From Chrysemys picta bellii (Eukaryota > Chordata > Testudines > Emydidae): DNA of 64,000 bases. Below, in pieces: positions 11,671 to 23,712 of the stretch (positions are counted from its first letter, which is position 1; each line of letters opens with the position of its first letter). A program made the translations under genes and the position numbers. The notes below the pieces were generated by a model that worked only from the letters and a program-made list of their open reading frames with translations, had not been told where the DNA came from and did no database searches. The stretch is taken from the NCBI RefSeq assembly GCF_011386835.1, contig NC_088804.1, positions 33,343,549 to 33,407,548 of the forward strand, written 5' to 3'.

Positions 11671-13264
11671 GGAATCTGAGCTGTATTCAGATATTTTAAG
11701 GATAGAGATTTTTAAAAGTTGTTGACCTTCTTTTCAGCAGTGACAAAAGAAAGGGGCACTGTCATTAGAGCCAAATGACACAACTCTGTTTATATTCAGA
11801 GGTCTTTACAGGAAGAATAAATTCACTGTGTGAATGTTGAATAGTTACCTATAAGGAAGGCCACACTGTTCCCCCCCCCTCATATTTCCATCATTTTACA
11901 TATAAGCAAAGGGCATCAAAACAACAGGTCTCTCCACATAAGACAGTTGTGTGAAGTTACAATTCTCCTTGTAAAGCAAAGTGAAACCATATTGAAAACA
12001 TGCACTACCTAGTTATCCAAGTCATAACGCCAAGGTTAAATCTGTTTCTATTTAGACAATGACTGGACGAGCATTTTTATTATGCTGCTACAACAGTACT
12101 GTATGTGCACAAGTGGAAAATTCTCTCTCTCTTTAAATAAAAAAAACGGTGGCAGGCCTATTTGGCACCTTTTTTATACCATAAATACAATGTGACCTTT
12201 CTCCATAACTCTGAACTTTTGGTGGCCTTCCTAGAAACAATCTAAGTATCCAAAAATAAACATCTACATAGAATAAGTATTAACCACAGGGACCTTTAAA
12301 TATGAAGAAAATAGTCTCTGTTATATCATTTCTTCTCTGCTAATGCAAATACCACCTCATGGGGTTAGAAAATGATTTGTTTTCAAGGCTTCCGAGTGTC
12401 TTGTGATGCTAGCTCTGCACAGGCTGAACGGAGTGGTTCTGTTTTAGAAGAACAGAGCCTTAATCGCTTTCAACTTTTCTAATTCTTCACATTCCTTCCT
12501 AGCAAAATAACTGGTTGCCTTATAATGGCAGAAACATTTGGAGAGTAAAAGAAACAAACAAAAATAATCAATTTTCAAGGTTCTCTCACAGATGGAAGGA
12601 GCTGTTTATGAAACATTTATTGTTCAGTTGCAGGGGAAAATCTTGTCATAATAGCAAAAGGGAAACCATGGAAATATTGGAAGGTTTTTTGCATAAAAAT
12701 ACACTGCTCTACAATTCATACAATTGACTTTTCAAGCAAGAAAAAAGGGCAGATCCTATCCATCTCTTTCCCAAGAAGTGTAGAGTTTTAAGCAATGCAG
12801 AATCACCAGCCAGAGATGACATTTTTCACACTAACATGTAAATCAGCAGAGTCACAGAATAAAAATGATCATATTGTAGTATATCTAGTCCAAACCTGTG
12901 GCAATAGTTACATGGACACTGTCCACCAACTGAGATGGTTTCCAACTACACTAACGATTCTGTGCACAAGTATTGACTTTGATGAGCTTTGAATCAGGCC
13001 CTAAGCTTAATGGGTTTGGAGCTGAATTTTCTGAGTTTGAATTTCATTTTCTTCTGTTGATGCTGCTGCATGTACAGTTCATCAGCAAGACTGTTACATA
13101 CAACAATTGGAATTGCATGCATATTCAATAACATTGAATAACTTCCCTAGCAGATTGACATACTTATAGACACAGAGCACTGGAAAGTGGTGACGCTTTG
13201 CCTTGGTCTCCTGTGAACTCAAAAGATGCTGCTTTGAGCTTGAGGACAAGTTCTTTCTAAACAA
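11671..13264. other. No gene seen
   Basis: Unique-looking AT-rich DNA. Around 12855-12900 'tcacagaat...tctagtccaaacct' resembles CR1-type SINE tail wording, but too weakly to call. Confidence 0.4.
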
Positions 13265-13505
13265 CAGGTTCGGCCGATCGCGGCCCCCACTTGCCGCGGT
13301 TCGCCGATAGGGGCGGCGAGAAGCGGCGCGGGCGAGCGATGTGCTGACCGCAGCTTCCCGCCGCCCCCATTGGCCCGGGACGGCGAACTGCGGCGAGTGG
13401 GGGCCGCGATCGGCCGAACCTGCCACGTCAGCAGGTAAATAAACTGGCTCGGCCCGCTAGGGTGCTTACCCTAGCGAGCCGCGTGCCGAACGTTGCCGAC
13501 CCCTG
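13265..13505. mobile_element. hAT-type palindromic MITE, left end missing
   Basis: Begins abruptly at 'caggttcggccgatcgcgg', about 90 bases inside the full-length family, and continues to the intact right terminus 'gttgccgacccctg'. The GC-rich block is embedded in AT-rich flanks, so the boundaries are sharp. The missing left arm means the 8-bp TSD cannot be confirmed; the right side would be gtgtagct. Confidence 0.85.
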
Positions 13506-13539
13506 GTGTAGCTGTACAACAGTTTTCTCCACTACTGGG

Positions 13540-13845
13540 AACCGAGAGAGAGGAAGTCCTCTTAGGGTTGATCTTCAATACGATGAGATTAACACTGCTG
13601 CAATCAATGCAGCAGGTGTTCATTTAGCAAGTCTAGTGAAGATCTGCTAAATAAACAGTAGAGTGCTGTTCAGTACCAGGGTCCTCCCTGGTACTCCAGC
13701 TCCCCGAGAAGAGTAACCTAAGTCAATGGGATAGTGTTTCCCGTCAACGCAGCGCAGTGAAGACACCGGGGTAAGTAAACTCCAGTTACATTATTCATGT
13801 AGCATATCTTAGGTCAACTTACCCTGGTAATGAAGACAAGCCCTC
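13540..13845. mobile_element. Palindromic short interspersed repeat
   Basis: A foldback-type repeat with 'tttagcaagtctagtgaagatctgctaaa' (a local inverted repeat), 'cgagaagagtaacc', 'gtgaagacaccggggtaagt' and 'ggtcaacttaccctggtaatgaagacaagccct'. The last two are inverse versions of each other. I recognise the type as a common reptile MITE. Class and TSD are not resolved. Confidence 0.55.
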
Positions 13846-14811
13846 ACATTTGCTTGCACAGAAGGTGGGTGACAAGTTTCAAAGTGACTACAATTCTATT
13901 TACCAGACTTGGGCACATTTGGATCTCATGATTGCTGTTGGGAACTTTTCCCTTATGCTGGAGCTTTGCTGAGAGGAGAACCAGTCTTACCAAGACTTTT
14001 CAAGAAGTCTCTAGGAAAAGCTGCACAAAGAGAAAGCAAAGAAGCATTAGAGACCGAAAGCAATTCAAGAAACCCGTACAGCTTTATTAAAAACTAGGTA
14101 AGAGGAAAAGTTCAAATTCTGGCTGCTAATCTATCAGAAATCCCTCATGGTATCTGCAACCCCCTGAGGAAGATCCTTGTAGCCTGGAGTCTGAATGTGA
14201 TGCCACAGACTAAGTGGCATGTGCAGGTTTGCCCGGCAGGGAGTGCAATCAGAGCCGGCACTTCACAAAAAAGTCTGCCACGATGCCCGTTAAAATTGGA
14301 TCAAGGCACAGCACTTATAGATATTTAATTATTTAGGTTTTATTTTTAAAAAGTATAATTTATGACACTATCTTCAATTTTGTTGCTAATAATACACATT
14401 TGGAATTATGAAAAATATTTATAACTAGAATTATCATTTTCATGTGTGAAATGGAGCTGCAGTGGTATCAATAGTTTGTTGACAAAAGCATACCAATCTA
14501 TCGGAGAACTGCTACGCCTAGAATTATATGGTGTCAATGCACAGTATTCCTCACACTTTCATGTGCTTAAAGGAGGTGTTAGAGCTTACCAAGACCGGTC
14601 TTTTAGCACTAGCAATATAGACTGTAGTGGAAGGGATGGGAGAAAAATAGAAGGGACCATAATTAAGCAGTTGTTTTTTTCCTTCACCTTGGCTAGGTTG
14701 TCACAGACAAGAAAAGCTTCTGATTAAAACCTTGTGAATTTATCAGATTCTATTGACTATGCTTCTAATCATATCCAGTCATTTCTTTAAAATGCTCTGT
14801 GTGCTGTCCAT
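13846..14811. other. No gene seen
   Basis: Unique-looking DNA with AT-rich stretches at 14310-14420. Frames of 62-93 codons have no recognised domain. Confidence 0.4.
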
Positions 14812-15080
14812 GAGGTTGGAGGGGGGGCTCCCCTGTACCCCAGGCTCCAACCTGAGCCCAAACATCCACAATGCAGTTGTATAGCTCTGAGCATGAGCAC
14901 AAGTCAGCTGACACGGGCCCAGCCATGGGTGTTCTGCTGCAGTGTAGACAGACCCTGGACTATTGCCCGAGTCAGAACATTTACACCGCTACTTTTAGGC
15001 CCGCAGCTTGAGTCAATTGACCTGGACTCTGAGACTCATTGCCACGGGTCTTTGATTGAAGGTCAACATAGCCTCAGTGA
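14812..15080. mobile_element. Right part of a foldback MITE (family of 20535-20806)
   Basis: 'caggctccaacctgagccc' and 'agtcagctgacacgggcccagccatgggt...gcagtgtagacagaccc' match the 20535-20806 element and its inverse. The following 'ctacttttaggcccgcagcttgagtcaattgacctggactctgagactc' matches 58917-59203. It may be two overlapping family members. Confidence 0.55.
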
Positions 15081-15980
15081 ATCTGTGAATGAGCAAGGAA
15101 TAGAGCCAGTATCTCTTGACTCTCGGTCTTGCATGTTAGCTACGGGACCAACCTTCTCCTACTCTGGACATCCAGAAGCTCCCAAGCAATGGCCTACCCT
15201 CGGTCCCACTGAAGTTAATGCTATCACTCCCATGGCCGAAATGGGCGTGAAGTTTGAAAATCCCACCAATTGGGTTTATTGAGCAATGCGGTTCCTCAGA
15301 GTGGCCTGATCTATGGGATCAAACAGATTCTCTAGTTGTTTTTACTCTCAGAATAATTATTATATCTATTTTTCAGTTGTTTCCCTTTGTCCCTATCTTA
15401 CTATGACCTGGTATATTTTCATAGCGGTTTTAATGTATTTGCAAACATTGTGGCCAACAACCTTAAGGCTATAGTTATTTTTAAAGAATTCTGCAATTTT
15501 TAGCCTGAGTTTTGAAAATGTACATTTTATTATGACAGTCCTGTTCCTCCAGCCTACATAACAGCTTCTCTATAAAGTTCCAACAGATCATTACCGAACA
15601 TTAGGGTTTGCTTCTTTGATCAAATCACACCATGATAAGACTAAATTTGAATGTAGCCAGCTACAGCTTCTCTTTAATATCATTCCTATAAAACGATATT
15701 TAAATTTGTCATTTTGCTAAACATGATTTTCATAATCTATTGCCTGGGAAATCACTGTAGGGTCAGAGTGTAATCGGCTATCACCGCTTAGATAGGAGAA
15801 AGAGGGTTTGGGTTGTTTTTTAAGCAAAGAATATACAAAATTTAAACAAAATAAATACAGAACTGGAGTGTTGACTCTACTCCAGCATCCATCCCTTATT
15901 TAACAGTAGATAAAAGATCTTCTTTGAAGTGAAACAATTGCTGAAGGTTCCACATAAACACTACTTATATTGGGATTTGC
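15081..15980. other. No gene seen
   Basis: An open frame runs across 14893-15282, but its first half lies in the MITE and the rest shows no known domain. The remainder is AT-rich and unique-looking. Confidence 0.4.
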
Positions 15981-15981
15981 A

Positions 15982-16105
15982 GTATTGTAGCTGTGTTGGT
16001 CCCAGGATATTAGAGAGGCAAGGTAGACCTGAAAAAGAGCTCTCTGTAAGTGCGTCTCTTCCACAAACAGAAGTTGCCCCAGTAAAAAATATTACCTCCC
16101 CTACC
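15982..16105. mobile_element. Collapsed foldback PLE-like 3' end
   Basis: Left part 'gtagctgtgttggtcccaggatattagagaggcaaggtag' is the minus-strand 3' terminus of the 38563-38787 family. The right part 'acctgaaaaagagctctctgtaagtgcgtctcttccacaaacagaagtt...attacct' is the plus-strand half. The central portion is missing, so two head-to-head arms are joined by a deletion. Confidence 0.6.
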
Positions 16106-16109
16106 TACA

Positions 16110-16290
16110 TGTACATGCTATTGGGCCCTAATTTAGCACAGCACATAATCACATGCTTAATTTTAAGCATGTGAATAGTGCCCCTGACTTCAGTCTAACG
16201 AAGTTATATGGCTTCGGGAGACTAGTCACATGTTTAAAGTTAAGGAGGAACTTAAGTGCTTTGCAGAATTGAGGGGCCCTAATTACTTTC
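16110..16290. repeat. Palindromic short repeat ('aagcatgtg' type)
   Basis: 'gggccctaatt' at the left and 'gaggggccctaatt' at the right enclose inverted words such as 'cacatgcttaattttaagcatgtg' and 'cacatgtttaaagttaaggagg'. Related copies occur at 30716-30818 and 53549-53645. Likely a MITE; no TSD established. Confidence 0.5.
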
Positions 16291-16344
16291 TTATACGTGT
16301 TAAGTGAGGGTCAGGATAATTTTATTTAACAGTCTTAAGGAAAT

Positions 16345-16440
16345 CTATACGGGCCAGATCCACAGCTGGTGTAAATTGGCAGAGCTCCCTGTAAGTCTCT
16401 GGAGCTTTGCCAGTTTACACCAGCTGAAAATCTGGCAGTT
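16345..16440. repeat. Perfect-looking short inverted repeat ('accagctg' type)
   Basis: 'gccagatccacagctggtgtaaattggcagagctcc' is followed by its inverse 'ggagctttgccagtttacaccagctgaaaatctggc', separated by about 15 bases. The RNA or single strand would form a hairpin with an arm of about 35 bp. Relatives at 57620-57706 and 59935-60275. Confidence 0.75.
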
Positions 16441-19400
16441 AAATCTATAGAGATGTTTTTCTTGCATCTTTCCCATCACTTTTTTATTGCTATTTACCAC
16501 TTATGAGCTTGCTCCTACAGTCCTTACGGTGGCATAACTTCCGCCTCCCATCAGAGTGTTGCTGGCACAAGGACTAGATGATCAAGCCCTTAATTGATTG
16601 AATAGCTTCTATAATGTAGAGGAGTAAATGGTACATATAGGTCTTGAAATTTGTGTACAGCTCTGCGGTTGTTGTTAAGTACCCTACTAAACCAAATAGT
16701 CAGAACTGAAGGAGTCATTCTGTTTCGCTGGGTATTACACATTTTACTGTCACGGTCTTTACATTTTAATGGGAAGATTTTTGTTAGCTCCATAAATTGT
16801 TCCATCACTGAGCAGGCAGAAGGCATGTAAGGAGCAGAGGGGTTTTTTGTCTTCTCTTTAGGATTTTATTTTAAAATAATTTTCCCCCTATATTTTTAAA
16901 ATGTAAATCTCTACTAATTTTAAGTGGGGCACCGAGGGGGGCATTGCTGCTTAGACAGCTTCCCTGCAAAGAGATACTCTGGGGTGATGTCACAGTGTAA
17001 CTTCATTGATAGCAATGGGTTGCTGTGATGAGACAGGGCCCTAATTGTTCTTTCATTGTTTTATAGGCCTCACTTTTCAAGTTATTTTACTTTTGGGTCA
17101 TTCGAAGTTTATGGTTTTAATAAGAACTGAGGTTATAACTGAAACAGATTTTTTCAAAATAACAACACTGTGGATTTTGAATAACTCCCTCTTTTAAGGA
17201 TGGTGACTCGAATCACCCAGGCAAGGGAGTAAGAACATCCATTACCCCCAAACATGAGCTACCCAGGTTCCCAGATGGGTAGAAAAGGATGGATGTTGTA
17301 TGCCTACTGTCTGCCCTGCCTCCAGCAGCATATGGTCAGGGAACAGAGTGGAGCCTCATTGTAACCACATTCACTTGTGGTCCTGAACAACTCAGAGCTG
17401 ATATAAGCAGTGGCAAATTACTGCCCCCTGGAGGAAGGGGAAAACAGAGGGAATTATGACTACGAATCATCATCCCTCCCAGGGATACTCCCGAGGTGAT
17501 GCAGCTTGTACGCTGTCCCTTACTCATAGGCATGGGCTAGTCCTTATAATTTCTTCAGTTTCTTTTGCAGAATCATGTATAAAATTCAATAATCAGCTAA
17601 ATAAGCTAATTGCTGATATTCAATTAAATAAATAAATAATCATCATCCAGGTATTCACACAGCTCCAAATATATATTCAAATAAAGCATGTTCCTTATTG
17701 AACACATCCAATACTGAGCTTTCCAGATTCAATATAAATAATTAGACCTGTCTCTCTTTAGACAAATTATCAGTGGGGAAAGCTTTAAAAAATATTTTCT
17801 TGTGAAATACGGTGCTATTTCTTTAAATAAAGAACTCTGGCAGCACCGTGAGGCCGTTAGCTTAGCACCATTAATACAGAATACAGTCTATCAGCATTTA
17901 CTGAACTCTCTGTGACCCATGTGGAAAGTAACTACTTTAGCTTATACTTATGAAAAATATTAATAAAATGCTACTGAAATGTAAGCATAGTTCATAGTAA
18001 ATGTTAAATCTGAGCAATATTGCCAACCCCGTGGAGAATGTTTCCAAAGATGGGGGAACCACTTACTTTTCAGGGGAACCAGAAGAGCTGAAATGGAGGA
18101 TTTTCAAAATATTTCTTGCAAACTGGTTTGTACACACAGAACCCTCTCCTCTGTGTGCTATGCGTCCTACTATCTGCCGAAGTCTTCTCTCAAAATGCAC
18201 TCACATTCCAGAGACTGAAGTTACTACAGTACTACAACAGAGTTACCAAGCTAGCTACATGAAAGAGCGTTCCTTAATATGCGCAGCCTCTAAAAGCTGT
18301 GACTCCTTCCATAAGGGATGGACTCCTGTCTCAAAAAAGTATTTTCTGAAAGTTCAGGAGTGAGTCTATTCTGCCTGACTCTTGGGGAGAGGAAAACAGA
18401 GAGCGAGAGGTCCTTTTGCTTTTAGGACTTGTCTCTGCCTCATTATTCTGGGGATTGTGCCTATTTCTGATAGCTCTATAATAACTAGCCCATGATGTCC
18501 TGTAATATGGCTCACACATTGAATAAATAACTTGAAGTAGTTTTGAGATGCAAGAAGTAGGGCATTTACTTGAGAGCCCAGAGGTAATTACGTTCAAAAT
18601 GTGCACTCACCTTTCACATACATAGGTTGTCATATGTTTCATGGGTATATTAAGGTACAGTGGCTGATCATGTGCTAATCAGGAAGGGGTAGTATAGTTA
18701 AAACACAGCCATAATAGTCATATGCACATCTCAGCCACTATACAATTAATCTTCCACCATATGAAGGCATCCACTCTGCAAAGCCCTTGCTGTTAGAGCC
18801 AGTGCCAATAAGTGCCTAATCTCATGCATGCTTCCTATATGTTTGACCAGTGCCTCGCAGAATGGGAATCTGACTATGATTGTGGCCTTTGGATATTAAC
18901 GTAGTAAATCAATAGCATACTAGTACATCACAGGACCACCTCCCTGCCCCATGTGAATTAATTGGCACTTGCCTCATCATATAGGTGGTACATAACAAGT
19001 GCATCATGCACGTGGGTGGAGCAAGCCAAAACTGAACTCACTTTGATTCATACTTTCCTGTAAAAATATGATGTGAACATTCAGGGCCAAATTTATACAC
19101 AGCTCAAAAGTGGCCACTGAGTTGTCCACTGCAGTTTGTGTGTGCAGTTCATTATATTGACTAAGTTGGGTGCTTTGCACACCTAAAACCCCATAGTTTC
19201 AACTGGGGGTAATTGGGCTTTCATTCGGCTACCTGACTTGTGCATGCACAGCCAATTTTGTGCAGGCAATTAGTTTGCGCAAAACTCTGAAAGCAAATTC
19301 AGCAGCAGGAGACTGAACATAAATACTTAACATCCATGAAGAGTGAAATGGCTGTCACGTGTCTAGGTCCGCTCTCTCAGAGACAGACCATCCACTAGTT

Positions 19401-20534
19401 TGGAGGAGGCCCCCACCACTGGAAGCTGAACCTAGTTAATGACATTTCAGTGAGAAACAGACAGCACATTGCTAGGGCTGCTAGCTGCGTACCATAGCTA
19501 CAAAATTACTCAACTTTGTTCACCACGTCAATAAAATTCATACAAAAATACCACCAGATTTTTGGCTAACAGTAAGAAAGTTACCCAAGCCAGTGTGACA
19601 ACCGTTTAAGAGACCTAACCTCTGTCATACGGTTTTCATTTTATTTATACACTATACAAACACATCAGCCACAAACACATGTTACGGGCTGCTTGGGACT
19701 CATTAGTGAGGTGAATTAGCACTGTAGCCTGACCTGTTGACAAGCTTAACCTTTAACCTCCCATGCACTGGAGAGTGCAATTTGCAAGCCATTCCTGTCA
19801 CGAGTAGCTGAAAAATATGCTTATTTACTTGTGTGAAGCCATAAATGAAATAGGCTGGGTGAGCTCAGCTTACTTCCCAGTTCATAGTGCATGACACAAA
19901 ACCACTAACACATGTTCAGCAAGTGATTCCGCATGGGGATTGAATGCTACTGCACGATAACCCAGCTTCACTCTGTAGAGAAACAAGAGTTTATTTTCAT
20001 CTGGAGTGAAAAGGTGAGAAATCAAGAAGGCTTCTTTCTAAGTAACCTCCTACTATGATTTCAAGAAACTGGAACTTTAAAATAGTGGATCAGGTATGTT
20101 CAAACGCTCTTTTAAAGTTTAACATGAATTTAAAGCTTAAGAGACTAAAATCCTCTATGTATCAATATCCATAATACATCTGTCATGATAGTGAAGGCTC
20201 TCATGCTGTTCCACCAGTATGCCTCAACCCTGGCCTGGAAGGACCATCTGTAGGAGTCAGAGGATAATTCAGTCATTCCACTATCAGACTTTCTGTTGAG
20301 GCTGGTGCCAGTTAGGATGATGTGGGGCTTTCTAGTGATGAGGTCAAAAATGGTGTCTCCCACTGGTAGTTCTATCACTTTAATCAGACTTGTAACTCTT
20401 TTACTTTAATACAGTGTTGCTAATTATTATGATTTTATCGTATCGTAATATTTGAGGGTTTTCTTAAAGCACCAGGTCCTGGAGTCAAGTGATTACATAA
20501 GGATCTCAGCTTTCATTTAAAAAATAACCCATAA
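16441..20534. other. Four kilobases without a recognised gene
   Basis: AT-rich, unique-looking DNA with a short (AAAT)n tract near 17622-17640. A frame of 120 codons at 18001-18363 and its antisense partner at 18331-18606 show no domain I recognise. Around 19085-19290 there is wording typical of a decayed interspersed repeat ('tgtgcatgcacagccaattttgtgc') that also appears near 52890-52980. Confidence 0.4.
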
Positions 20535-20806
20535 GGTGTGTCTACACAACAAAGAGAACCCATGGCTAGCCTGTGCCAGCTGACTTGGGCTCATGGGACT
20601 CGGGTTGTTTAATTGCTGTGTAGATTTCTGGGCTCAGGTTGGAGCCCAGACTCTAGGACCCTAGGGGGTGGGAGTGTCTCAAAAGCTCAGGCTTCAGCCT
20701 CAGCCTGGAAGTCTACACAGCAATGAAACAACCCTGCAGCCAAGCACCATGGGGCTGAGTCGGCTGGCAAGGGCCAGCCATGGGTTCTTTTCCTGTGTAG
20801 ACATAG
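20535..20806. mobile_element. Foldback MITE with long inverted arms
   Basis: Left arm 'ggtgtgtctacacaacaaagagaacccatggctagcctg', right arm 'gggccagccatgggttcttttcctgtgtagacata'; these are inverse copies. Inner parts continue the symmetry: 'ttgctgtgtagatttctgggctcaggttggagcc' against 'cagcctggaagtctacacagcaatgaaaca'. No coding potential. Relatives at 14812-15080 and, more distantly, 58917-59203. Confidence 0.75.
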
Positions 20807-21186
20807 AAAATATGTCTAGCCCTCATGGCTGCGAAGAAAAACCTTGAAAACATGAGCCGAATATACCCTAAAGTCTGAAAAAACTGAAGAGAAAGAAAAA
20901 AAAGTAAAAATGTATTATATTTTTTAAAAAACACTCATGGTTTTAAGCCAATGTGATGATTTGGGAGGGGGAGGTGTCTGACTCATGATTTGTGAATGCT
21001 CAAGGTTGGCAATACTATAAGATATGTACTAGAGTGATCATTTCAAGTTTTCCCAGATTAAGTCTGTTCAAGTCTAGCAAATGAACGCAAAAACTTGTAG
21101 AGTTCTCAGGTTCAGCAAACTTGGTATTGTGCTGCAAGGTTGGCAGCTAAGCGTGGACTCCCAGCTTGTTGGCTCCTCCAGTCTGA
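20807..21186. other. No gene seen
   Basis: Short AT-rich spacer between two MITEs with an A-run near 20897-20935. Confidence 0.4.
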
Positions 21187-21194
21187 CCTCATGA

Positions 21195-21316
21195 TAGGGT
21201 GACCAGATAGCAAGTGTGAAAAATCAGGACAGGGAGTGGGGGGTAATAGATGCCTATAAGAAAAAGCCCCAAATATTGGGACTGTCCCTATAAAATTGGG
21301 ACATCTGGTCACTCTA
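21195..21316. mobile_element. Short hAT-type MITE, reverse copy of 58441-58569
   Basis: Begins TAGGGTGACCAGAT and ends ATCTGGTCACTCTA, nearly perfect inverted termini. Internal sequence is the complement of the 58441-58569 copy ('aatcaggacaggg', 'aagccccaaatattgggactgtccctataaaa'). Flanks cctcatga / cctcaacc are only partly alike, so the TSD has decayed. About 122 bp. Confidence 0.8.
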
Positions 21317-23620
21317 CCTCAACCATAGATGGACTTGGGTTGCGAAGTTTGGATCTGAACCCAAACTTTCCACAAATTTGGGATTGTTCAGATTCGAAGT
21401 CCCACAATGACTGATGAGAAAAGGAGACCAGAATCACAAATTTCAGATCAAGCTCAGCATCTGAACTTTTCTCCAAATACAGGCTAATTGGATCTGGAGT
21501 TTGAGTTCTGGTCCATCTCTAATCATGATGCAAATGTGATCACATCATACCTCGCTTGCTAAATAGGCTAGAACCAGAATTTATTGGTTGGTGGTCCCTC
21601 CCTTGGTATTTACACAGTTTTGTATGCACAGGCACAGACATATACAACATCCCTCAATCAGTAAATCAATCACACCTATGCTGAAATATCTTCCATGAAG
21701 TGGACTCTAAGGTGTTATCTATGATTTCTGTTTTTTCACCTTTGGTTCTTGCTTGACAATTCTCTTTTCTTTCAGAACATGGAAATCAAAAACCACAGAC
21801 AATATTATATTTGCCATATTCTGTGAAGGAAATAGCAGACAAAAAGCTTTTTCTCTCTCTTACTTTAGGAGATTTATATTATCCAGAAAAGCACGAAAGC
21901 CCTAGATGAGCCAGGAAAGGTTTTGAGAGGAGTGTGGGGGAGCAGCATATTGCATATATTGCTGTGTTTTCATTGTTCCGATAAACATACCATAGGCAGC
22001 TGTAGCCTACAAGTTTTAGGTTAAAATGTGACACAATCCCTGGGATATCTCAGAGGATATGAAAGGATGACATGATAAGCAATGAAGAACAGCTCTGAGC
22101 TGAGCACAAAAATACTGGCTCAGTTTGCTGTATTTTACAAACCTTAGACTCCTGACTTCAGGTTAGTGCTGAAATTCTGCTTTAATTTATTTTTTAAATT
22201 ATGGATAAAAAAGCACATACTGTCATTAAAAAACATTTAAAAATATCAACACCATCTTTCTAGACTGAGTGACAAAGTGATCAAAACCAACCTCAACCAA
22301 ATCCCTAACCGTACGCCCAAACTCTAACAATAGGCTCAAGAAATAGGAAAAAGTCACATTGAAAAGTTTCAGAGAAGTCTTTATTTTTAACATAGAGAAT
22401 AGTCTCTTGTCCAATCGCATTGTCACACTTACTCACACCACCTTCTTCTATAGCATTTAAAAGCAGGTTCATCAGTGGTGGATATCACAGTGATACACAA
22501 TCTTCCAGCTAATGCTAGGGTCATAGTCACTGGTAATAACTCAAGAAGAGGCACGTCTTTGAAGGGACCATTTCCCCACTCCTCTTCCCCACCAGTAGAA
22601 ATCTAAATGTGATAGCTCTGCAGCCAGGGGCTTGCAAGAATTACATTTTGAGTTTTGCCGTCATTTTGGATTGGTGCGAACATGACAAATGGCACATTTT
22701 AATTTCAACTATTGCTCACTCAGATAGGCAGTAATTCATTCAAGCAGACAATAAACCTGATCAGGCAACACCCCACAGTCTGAAGTGTGGCAGCAAACTC
22801 TTTAGCACCAAAATAAATATGCGCATGAACTTCCTCCATAAATTGTCTTCAGTGAGGCAGAGGAGAACTAGCGAGAGTTTCAAAGTTGGCTTCTGGCTTT
22901 TCAAGTGCCCATATGCAGCAGGGTGAGTCAGTGGGGAGGTCTTGCCTCTGGGCTAACCCTCTGAAGCTAGCCTAGGGACCTGGTCCTGCAGCCACTAAAG
23001 TCAATGGGAGGTTTATCTTCAGTGGGAGCAGGGTTGGGTCTTCAGTCGCTATGTGGGTTTTTTAAAAAAAGTAATTACCTTCATTTAGAACAAGTAAATA
23101 ATAGATCAGCCTGTTTACATGCAGTGGATTGAACTGAAATAAATGCAGATGTGCAATGTGAGTCTAGGCTCTAGGTACATTTAAGGGAGGCTTGCGGTCC
23201 ATTGGGCTGACCTAGCTCCTGGTACAAATTAGTGCAACCCGATATTTACTTTGTTTTGTGCCAACTGCCCATGTCCTCAGGGGGCTGTTGTGGCAGGAGT
23301 GATAACAATAACACCAGCATTGTCCTCTTTCCCTTGTTTATGCCTCCCCCCCCACCCCCCCGCATAAAGTACGTATTCAACAGGGCCAGGATTTCATCGA
23401 GATTTTATTTCCTTAGCAGCCACACATTGTAGTGGGTCTCAATTGCAGTTAGAAATTAAAAACAGTCTTGAAGGGTGACTAGCAGGTAATTTAGGGCTTT
23501 TTTAATATTAAAAATTCTAAGACTCCTAACATGAATAGAAATATTTTCATACATTTTAAAATTTTACAGAACACCCAATTTTAAACTACATAACGCTTTC
23601 CCTGCAGTGTAAGAGATCCA
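21317..23620. other. No gene seen
   Basis: Unique-looking AT-rich DNA. A short palindromic repeat with 'ctgcagccactaaagtcaatgggag' wording lies near 22975-23045, and a C-run at 23343-23360. No exon recognised. Confidence 0.4.
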
Positions 23621-23621
23621 A

Positions 23622-23712
23622 AGGCCCAGATTCTCAAAGGTATTTTAGGTGCCCAACTCCCATTCAAATACAAGGCAGTTAGGCTCCTAGCTACCTTTGA
23701 GGATCTGGGCCA
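23622..23712. repeat. Short inverted repeat ('ggcccagattctcaaaggt' type)
   Basis: 'ggcccagattctcaaaggt' and 'acctttgaggatctgggcc' are near-perfect inverse copies at the ends of a 91-bp unit, with 'taggtgcccaactccca' inside. A diverged relative lies near 49000-49075. Probably a MITE. Confidence 0.75.

Noticed and set aside
18001..18363. 120-codon plus-strand frame in unique DNA
   Set aside because: No recognisable domain, a similar-length antisense frame at its 3' end, and no clear promoter or splice context. The length is not unusual for 64 kb of six-frame DNA.
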